This document shows positions 57,389 to 64,000 of a stretch of 64,000 nt of DNA, in pieces. Source of the DNA: Lenisia limosa (lineage: Eukaryota > Breviatea); NCBI GenBank assembly GCA_001655205.1, contig LPNZ01005888.1, forward strand, positions 1 to 64,000. Reading direction: 5' to 3'. Position 1 is the first letter of the stretch. Each line of letters starts with the position of its first letter. The notes beneath the pieces are model-generated. The model was not told where the DNA came from and ran no database searches. It saw nothing but the letters and a program-made list of their open reading frames with translations. A program made the translations under genes and the position numbers.

Positions 57389-60300
57389 AAATCCAGGAGC
57401 TGCTAAACGACAAGGTCATCTTAGAAGCAAAGCTCAGACAGCTTCAAATCGACCTCAACAATGTTGGTCTTGTCAGGTAACTGGTCTCACCGTGTAGCAA
57501 AACCACATCCACCAAGCGACTATTGCACAGCTTGAGAGCCGCATCCACCAGTTCACTGCCGCCGCAGAGGAAGTTGGCGGGAGAATTTTTCACCAAATCA
57601 ATCTTTTTCTGTACGGCCGTAATAATATGGTCAATCATATCAATTGGGTAATTTTACAATTGTGAACTGGCAATATCATATGCCTCCTATCGTTCATATG
57701 ATCATATTCGTGATATGGGGAAATTGATGGTGATTTAATGGTACAGAATGCGAGGCAGAAAATTGCAACTGGTGAAAGAATACGAAAACTCGAGGTAGGA
57801 AGGGGTGTTGCAGAGAATTGGATATGGTTTTTTGGAAATACACTGGATCTGGCCTCATTAAATTATGCTTAAATTCCAAATATTGAGCCAAAGTAATATG
57901 GATTTTTATAGGAGGAGCGATTGGAGAAAGAGACGGCACTGGAGTTTCATCGGACAATAATTTCAGAGATGAGGCAGGAAATGGAGGAAATCTCTGTAGG
58001 CAACGGTATTGAAGGCTGTCATGATATTGACAATGGGATAAAACGATTTGACTTAACCGCGTACATCTTCATAGTTTAGCGTACAACAGCCCACAATACA
58101 CAGTATCATCAGTCAGAAGTGGCTGACCTCAAGAGAGCTGTCGCTCAAGCTAATAGCGAGGTAATGTCCAACTGGATATTAAAGGTGCTGATTTTGAAAC
58201 ATGTTCACAAGTACATCTGCCTTCGTATCCAACATTAAAGGCTCAAATGGCTGCTGTGACAAATAGTAACACGTCCACCCACAATCAAGTAAGTGCTCTC
58301 AACCAATGCCCTTCTCACCAACCAGTCCCTTCACTCCGAACTTGACAGTGCTTTAAGCGAAATAACTGCGTATCAAAATCGACTCAGTACAATGTTAGCT
58401 GATGTGAGTATTCTCCTATTGTGTAATTTTCAGAAATCTACTGTGATGTCACAGCTTTCAAGTCAAAAGGAGAATAATAAGGAATTGGAAAGTCAAATCA
58501 ACAAACTGAAGTGAGTATTGTTGTATGTAATATAATAGTTAAGATCCACAATAGCTTCTCAAGACAGCATTGTAGAAGCAAGAAGGTCAGACCATTCGGC
58601 TGAACTTCAGGTAGAGGTGAATAATTGTTTCTCATGATTTAGGCGCTCCGAACCGAGGCAATTAACCTGAGGGCTGAGCTGAGGGTTAGAATTACTCGTT
58701 GTGCTGTCCAGATATCCTTTTCACCTTTTTACAGCATTATTAACAGTTTTTAACAGGCAGCTGAACTTCAAACAACATCCATCCAGGCCCTTCAACAGCA
58801 GCATGTTGCCATATTGTCGCAATCTCAGCTGAAGAAGGATAATTCCGAAACGAATATCTCTGCTGCGGTGGAAATCAGAGTAAGAATCTTTGTTTAAACA
58901 AGCATTGTTACAATATCTCATCTGCAGAGCTTAAGGCACCAATTAGATCTGGAGAAGTCCACCAATGCCACCCAATCGAGAAATATAAAAGGTATTGGTC
59001 GATATTGTATCACGTTTTGGGTCATGTTCACACGTGTTAACTATTATTTTCCACGCAGTGATATGGTGTCTCACTGATACTCTGATACACTCGGGATGAA
59101 GTCTTGTGTTATCTCCACTCATTTAGACTTGAAAGTCGGCCATACACATCACTAGTGGAAATGAGACAACATTTTTGTTTCTTTTTTGTAGTAGTATTTG
59201 TCACACATTACTGGACCTGGTGGATAAAGGAAAACAAATTGACGTTGAATTAATCAAATAGATTTTGAGAATTCGCTTCATGAAAGTTCCCTTCTTATCC
59301 GAAAATTGGAGTCCGAGAGAAATGATCTTGAGAGAAAAGTAAAACACTCGTCTCTTTTTATGCTTTTAGATTCGTCTTGATTTACCCGAAAAACATGCGA
59401 ATGAATCGCGAGCCCTTTTGACGAAGGTAAATTAGCTAATCATTTGACGTGTCAGATCTCGGATTTGGAGTCACAACTGAGTATTCAATTAGCAGACAAC
59501 AGCCAAATGAAATCTGAACTAAGAACACTGTCCAGTCGTATTGATAAACTTGGGCAAGTCAGTCTCAACTATGAGGTGTGTTTTCATTCTTAGTTTAATC
59601 CCCCACAGTCAAGGGCAAAAAAAGCTGAAGCTTCCTGTCAGGTGTTTGAAGAAAAGGTAAGAGGGCACTCAATTTATGAGACGTAATAATATGGCCTGGA
59701 TTTCTAATGTTGTTTTATTCATTCAAACCAGGCCCATACTGCATCACACAACCAAGCCATGGTAGTTGAAACTCTAAGGAAGTTAGAGAAAGAAACATCA
59801 ATGACCAAAAGCCAGGCATTCAGGTTTGATTCTTTCTTCTAGGTTACCTTTCGTTCTCTGACTGACTCTTCAGCACCCAACAACAAGCATTGGAGGAAGT
59901 CAGAAATGCCAGGACGAAAGTTTGTTAAAGAATGTAATCTCTAATTCTTCAGATTGAAGAGTTACAGACAGCTAAGCTCCTTGTCGAAGTTAAACTGAAG
60001 TCCAGTCAAGAGCAAAGTGGGTCCTTCTGGTGATTTGATGTTACTCTTTAGTTGATGAACTAAGAGCGGAGGTAATGAGGTCACGTGGAGCGTCGTTAGT
60101 AGGCTGGGGGAGTGGAATTCTTCAAATTACAATTTCTCACATGAAAGGTGTACCCATCACATCACCAAGAAATCCACCAAAGGCCTCTGCCACAGTCGAA
60201 GTTTGAACCTTCGGACAGGCCACTCACATCTTCAGCTCTCAGGAACAGCTATTTGGAAGGTTATGGTATGAGGTTCCTCCCATCAATTCTGGCTTTATTA

Positions 60301-60398
60301 TTATGCTTTACTTTTTGTAACAACTGCCAGAGGTTTCCAAAGAAGCCATTAGAGCCAAGATAATGGACAATGCAGATTCGGTTGAAAAGGCGTATTAG
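57389..60398 (+). CDS. Coiled-coil protein (5' end missing)
   Basis: The first visible exon is IQELLNDKVILEAKLRQLQI, already coiled coil, directly after the gap. Heptad-rich exons follow: NARQKIATGERIRKLE, EERLEKETALEFHRTIISEM, HQSEVADLKRAVAQANSE, SLHSELDSALSEITAYQNRL, MSQLSSQKENNKELESQINK, IQALQQQHVAILSQSQLKKD, SLRHQLDLEKSTNATQSRNI, LLIRKLESERNDLERK, ISDLESQLSIQLADNSQMKS, VETLRKLEKETSMTKSQ and IEELQTAKLLVEVKLKSSQE. It ends EVSKEAIRAKIMDNADSVEK, AY, TAG (60396-60398). About 18 small exons, many of only 40-100 bases. A long rod, plausibly cytoskeletal, centrosomal or ciliary, but composition alone cannot tell. One break (about 59000-59260) is a longer AT-rich intron. Confidence 0.7.
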
Positions 60399-60540
60399 GT
60401 GTAAGGTATTAACTATTGGAATGTATTTAATGGATTTATGAAAATCGTATCGTGGGCAAGAGATTGTGCGTTCCACTACCATACATAAAACGAAGCCATA
60501 CAAAACTTATAGCGGATGTTGAAGCGGTTGTTTTGTTCTT
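60399..60540. other. Convergent 3' spacer
   Basis: 142 bases between the stops of the coiled-coil gene and the charged acidic gene. Nothing recognised. Confidence 0.4.
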
Positions 60541-63500
60541 TCATCTTATCTGGGACTTGAATTTGGAGACTTTTTTGGGGGCTTCTTCATTATCTTTGAT
60601 TGATTCGCTTTGAGGTTGTGATCCCTTCTTCTTCACTTGGATTCCTCCAATCTAGAGAGTAACAAGTTCTTCCAAAGCACTGTTAACATTTCATTTTTGG
60701 TAATATTATATCATATCATCGATTTTGGGTTTTAACAATTTGAGTGATATTGAATATTGGGATTACAAAAGCCCGCAACTTTAACATGCTGAAGCGGCTC
60801 AGCCGGGGGTTGCTCCTTTTTGCTGGCAGTGGAAGTCAGTGGCTTTGAACCCAACAGTCCAGAAACTTCGATGCCATTCTCGCCCTGGATGTCAAGACAA
60901 ATAAAACCCTACTTTCCTGACTTTGACTTTGTACTCCACTGTTTCGTCAGATCCTTCCGCTTGCGTGGACAGTGACATCACCATGGCTTCTTCTCCATCC
61001 TTGGACCATTAGGATGCAATAAGAGAGATTAGGTGACTATTGTGCTTCTCCGAAATACAGTAATAGGTGAATTCTATAATCAATCTCTCTTTAAACGTGG
61101 TAGTGTGCTTTGGTCAAAATCCCTTTATTATATCTTTAATTGATACACACTATATCATATCATACATATATAATAACTATTACTACTATATCATCGAGTA
61201 CTACTCTAAATCATAATACATAGATGCTCCCAAGTAATTATATCATATATGATATATATACTACTCATTGTATGTAATATCATATGCATATTGTAGAGTC
61301 AACGCTTCAAAATTAACAGGACACATTAAAATCCCAGATAGCTTGAGTTTTCCATATAAAATCACCATAAACTATCTTTCCCTTATGTTTTCGAAAGTAA
61401 TTTCAAAAACGCCTACTTTATATATTGTCGGGTCAAAACCAAAGTCCCTTAGTTCTCAGTTTATGGCCCAAATACTGTCAAAAACACACAAAACCGTTTT
61501 AAAAGGCCACATTCAAGGAACAAATGGCAACTACCCGGGAAAGTTTACCCATGTAGAATGTGCTATTATGAGCACTTTTCTCTCAAAATTCACCATTACA
61601 TTGCCAAAGCAAAGGGGAACCGGAATTGGTAAATTTTTTTTTGTTTCTTAACACTAAAAGAGGGTAAGATTTAGAAAAAAACTCGGTGAAAAGGCAAAAG
61701 GAGGACGGACCCCGGTAGACAATCTGTCCGGGAGTTTTGACGTGTCTGGTGAATTTTGAATGATGTCCGGAGCTTTGAGGACCGATGAGATGATATACTT
61801 TTATGATATCTACATCACGCCCATCAAGTGCCAGAAGATTATCTGATGCACGTTTAAAAACTTGCACCAACTCCACTCACCACAACAATGTCGTCCGGCA
61901 CGGGGACCTGGACAGGTACTTTATTCTTCTCAATTTTCGGTTCAGGAACCTCATCTTCCTCTTTTTCTTCCTTTTTAGAAGAAGGGTTCTCCTAAATCAA
62001 TGAGCAAAAGCTCAACAAATATCACCAAGATAATCACCTGGCTTTCTAAGTACGCAATAGCTTCTTTATACGATTCTGGTAGGCTTTTGTAGTAGTCGTC
62101 CAACATTGAGCCAGGAATCGGCCGAGGAATGAGCTAAATGATTAAAATCGGAACAACGATGAGCACTTTCCTCAGCCGCCAACTGTATAGTCAATGCCTT
62201 CCACCTCCTCATCACTACTCGACATGTCCCATGTGAAGTTGCCTGTTTTCGGATCCCTTCTCAGAAGATCACTGTATGAAATATAGTCTGTAATCTAAAG
62301 TATCAGGTTTCATCACAGGTTTTTACCTTCGGCATTTCTTCAGCAGATATGACACCGTTTTCACTGACTCTCTTTTGAACCTGCAAAGTAACAATTCGGC
62401 TCAGCGGACACAAACCTGTGCTTGGTAAGCGGATCTGACTTCACGCAGGTCATTTTTGTGCATATCATCATCATCCAAGTCAAAGTCGCCGTCTGTTGTG
62501 TCATCGCGCTTGCGTACCTGTGGGATCAAAAACTGCCTCTTCAGCTCTCTTTGACTTACCTTGAGAGGTCCTTTGAAAACGGACTTGTCTTCCACCTAAA
62601 GAGTAAACCATTTGACTTGATCTCACCTCCACTTTAGCTTTTCCTTCGACTGGTCTTTTCACCGTCTTACTCAACACTACTTCTGAAAATATTATTGATA
62701 GATTATCGTGGATTCCAATCCTATCCAAAACAAAAGCTATGGAGACAAATGAAGCAGTTTAACTTCGTAAGACAGAAACAGCACCTACCTCCTCCATCAT
62801 CATCGTCAACAGCGCGGCTTCCAATAGCCTTCTTCTTTGGACTAGACAATAAGACTCTGAAACGGGTTCCTACATTGAGAAAGGTGATATACCACTTGAA
62901 ACATGTGCCGCACTCCCAACAGTACCATCCTGCAGAATCAGTTTTACAATATATTGAAACTGACATCTGCATTCACTCCTTCGATATTCCATTCAAGTTT
63001 GTCTCTCTTTTCCTGGGCATTTTTTTCCTGGGCATAGTTTTGCATCTTTTCTTCGTTTTTCTTTTCAAGAATTTTTCTTTCCTCTGCTATTCTCTGCTTC
63101 TCTTCCCTTTCCTTTCGGAGCTTCTTGAAGAAATACTCCGGGGTTGGGACGTATGGGTCTTCATCATCTGCAAGAATCACTCAGGGACTCAAATATATTT
63201 CATTATTAGCCCTTTCCGTTTGATAGTAAACAATACCCAATAGAGCAAACCAGAATCAGCCAGTTCTTCAGCACGTTGCAGTTCCTTTGTCCACAAATCC
63301 CAGTCTTCCGCTGTCAATTTATCCTTCTCGGCCGCTTCTGCTTCCTTCTTTGCTGCTCTAGATAGGATTTAGAAATCAATCCAAAGAAGAAAGGAAAACT
63401 AATGGTCAAAAAGTATGAAACCGAATCCAAAAACCTCAAAGATTCAGCCACTGCCGCATTTTCCTCTTCAAGTGCTTCTTCCTTGTCAAGGTTCAGTACC

Positions 63501-63957
63501 TTGTCATCACCTGAACATGTGACAATGCAATACATATATATATATATTATGTGAGTTACTCACAAAACAGACCTTCATGAACGGGATCAGCCATGTGAAT
63601 TTCTTCACCAGTGAGAGGATTGACAATTTTCTGGGTCTAAAGATTAGAGAGAATCCATCTCCCAAGGGGTATCAATTCTTACCTCAGGTATTCCGCCTTC
63701 GTTCCCTTTGTAGAACTCCTGAATTTCAACCAAATCTTCTGCTCCCTATAATTGTTAAAACAGAAATCCAAAGGTCGAAGAGTAAACAGCCAACATACTG
63801 CCTCTCCTTCAAGAGTCTTGGCAAACGATGTCAGGAGAGACTTCATCTTTTGAAGGTCTTCTTTCTCATTTCCAGAACTTTTACCAATACCAAGAGATCC
63901 AGTTACGGTTTCTCCCTTCTTTGGGGCAGTCTTCTGCTTACCACCAGAAGGCATCAT
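60541..63957 (-). CDS. Unrecognised charged, acidic protein
   Basis: Starts MMPSGGKQKTAPKKGETVTG (ATG 63955-63957), then EKEDLQKMKSLLTSFAKTLE, AEDLVEIQEFYKGNEGGIPE, TQKIVNPLTGEEIHMADPVH, LNLDKEEALEEENAAVAESL, LTAEDWDLWTKELQRAEEL, DDEDPYVPTPEYFFKKLRKE, and a long KNEEKMQNYAQEKNAQEKRD-type charged helix. Later exons read DFDLDDDDMHKNDLREVRSA, LRRDPKTGNFTWDMSSSDEE, VEGIDYTVG, LIPRPIPGSMLDDYYKSLPE, SYKEAIAYLESQ, a KKEEKEDEVPEPKIEKNK stretch, and the end IGGIQVKKKGSQPQSESIKD, EAPKKVSKFKSQIR, TGA (60541-60543). The family is not recognised. Acidic patches with basic tails suggest a scaffold or nuclear protein. Bases 61020-61850 are AT-rich and not clearly coding, so the last exons (60541-61010) might be a second gene. 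Confidence 0.5.
61100..61290. repeat. AT-rich palindromic tract
   Basis: Dense ATATCATAT/ATATGATAT elements such as ACTATATCATATCATACATA and ATTATATCATATATGATATA. It lies in the non-coding middle of the charged-protein gene; the same motif recurs through the window. Confidence 0.7.
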
Positions 63958-64000
63958 TCTGTGTTTGCGAATATCAGAATATCTCTCGAAGTCGCGAACG

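Noticed and set aside
1-64000. Blastocystis as the source organism, suggested by the very short introns
   Set aside because: IFT139 and a probable axonemal protein indicate a flagellated species, and Blastocystis has no flagellum. The true lineage is undetermined.
1-64000. CRISPR arrays, tRNA or rRNA genes
   Set aside because: No regularly spaced repeats, cloverleaf-type sequence or conserved rRNA blocks were found by reading either strand.

Overview
The window is intron-rich nuclear DNA of a compact, flagellated, unicellular eukaryote, standard genetic code. About 21 protein genes sit 90-1100 bases apart on both strands. Nearly all are cut by very short introns (many 26-50 nt) ending in YAG. 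An intraflagellar transport gene (IFT139) and a probable axonemal gene imply a cilium. Short introns recall Blastocystis, but the flagellar genes argue against it; I cannot name the species. Nine runs of N break the sequence, several beside long poly-G/C or poly-A tracts. I saw no tRNA, rRNA or CRISPR array. Exon joins were made by eye, so CDS coordinates are outer limits that include introns.

Layout. 0-7 kb: a dispersed-repeat copy, an EMC6-like ER membrane protein (-), two ankyrin proteins (+ and -), a bacterial-type cupin (+) and a dehydrodolichyl diphosphate synthase (-). 7-18 kb: a large probable flagella-associated protein (+), a secreted GT-B-like protein (+), an unrecognised gene (-) and an ankyrin protein (-). 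18-30 kb: GPI transamidase subunit GAA1 (+), a HIT/HINT protein (-), cytosolic isoleucyl-tRNA synthetase (+) and a casein kinase 1 (+). 30-46 kb: a membrane-anchored endonuclease I family nuclease (+), IFT139/TTC21B (-), an LRR-PP2C phosphatase (+), a countin-like saposin protein (-) and a DNAJB12/14-type ER J-protein (+). 46-64 kb: a cyclic-nucleotide-binding/LRR fusion (-), an unrecognised gene (+), a proline-rich possible formin (-), a coiled-coil protein (+) and a charged acidic protein (-).

The genes do not form an operon or pathway cluster. Themes are ER/secretory function (EMC6, dolichol synthesis, GAA1, ER J-protein), cilium (IFT139, CFAP-like) and signalling (CK1, PP2C, cNMP binding). 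The most unusual signals are: two inverted copies of an unassigned dispersed repeat, one inside an LRR-PP2C intron; introns that have grown by tandem duplication; a donor pattern that holds G at +5 but not purine at +3; and several genes of bacterial type that now carry spliceosomal introns.
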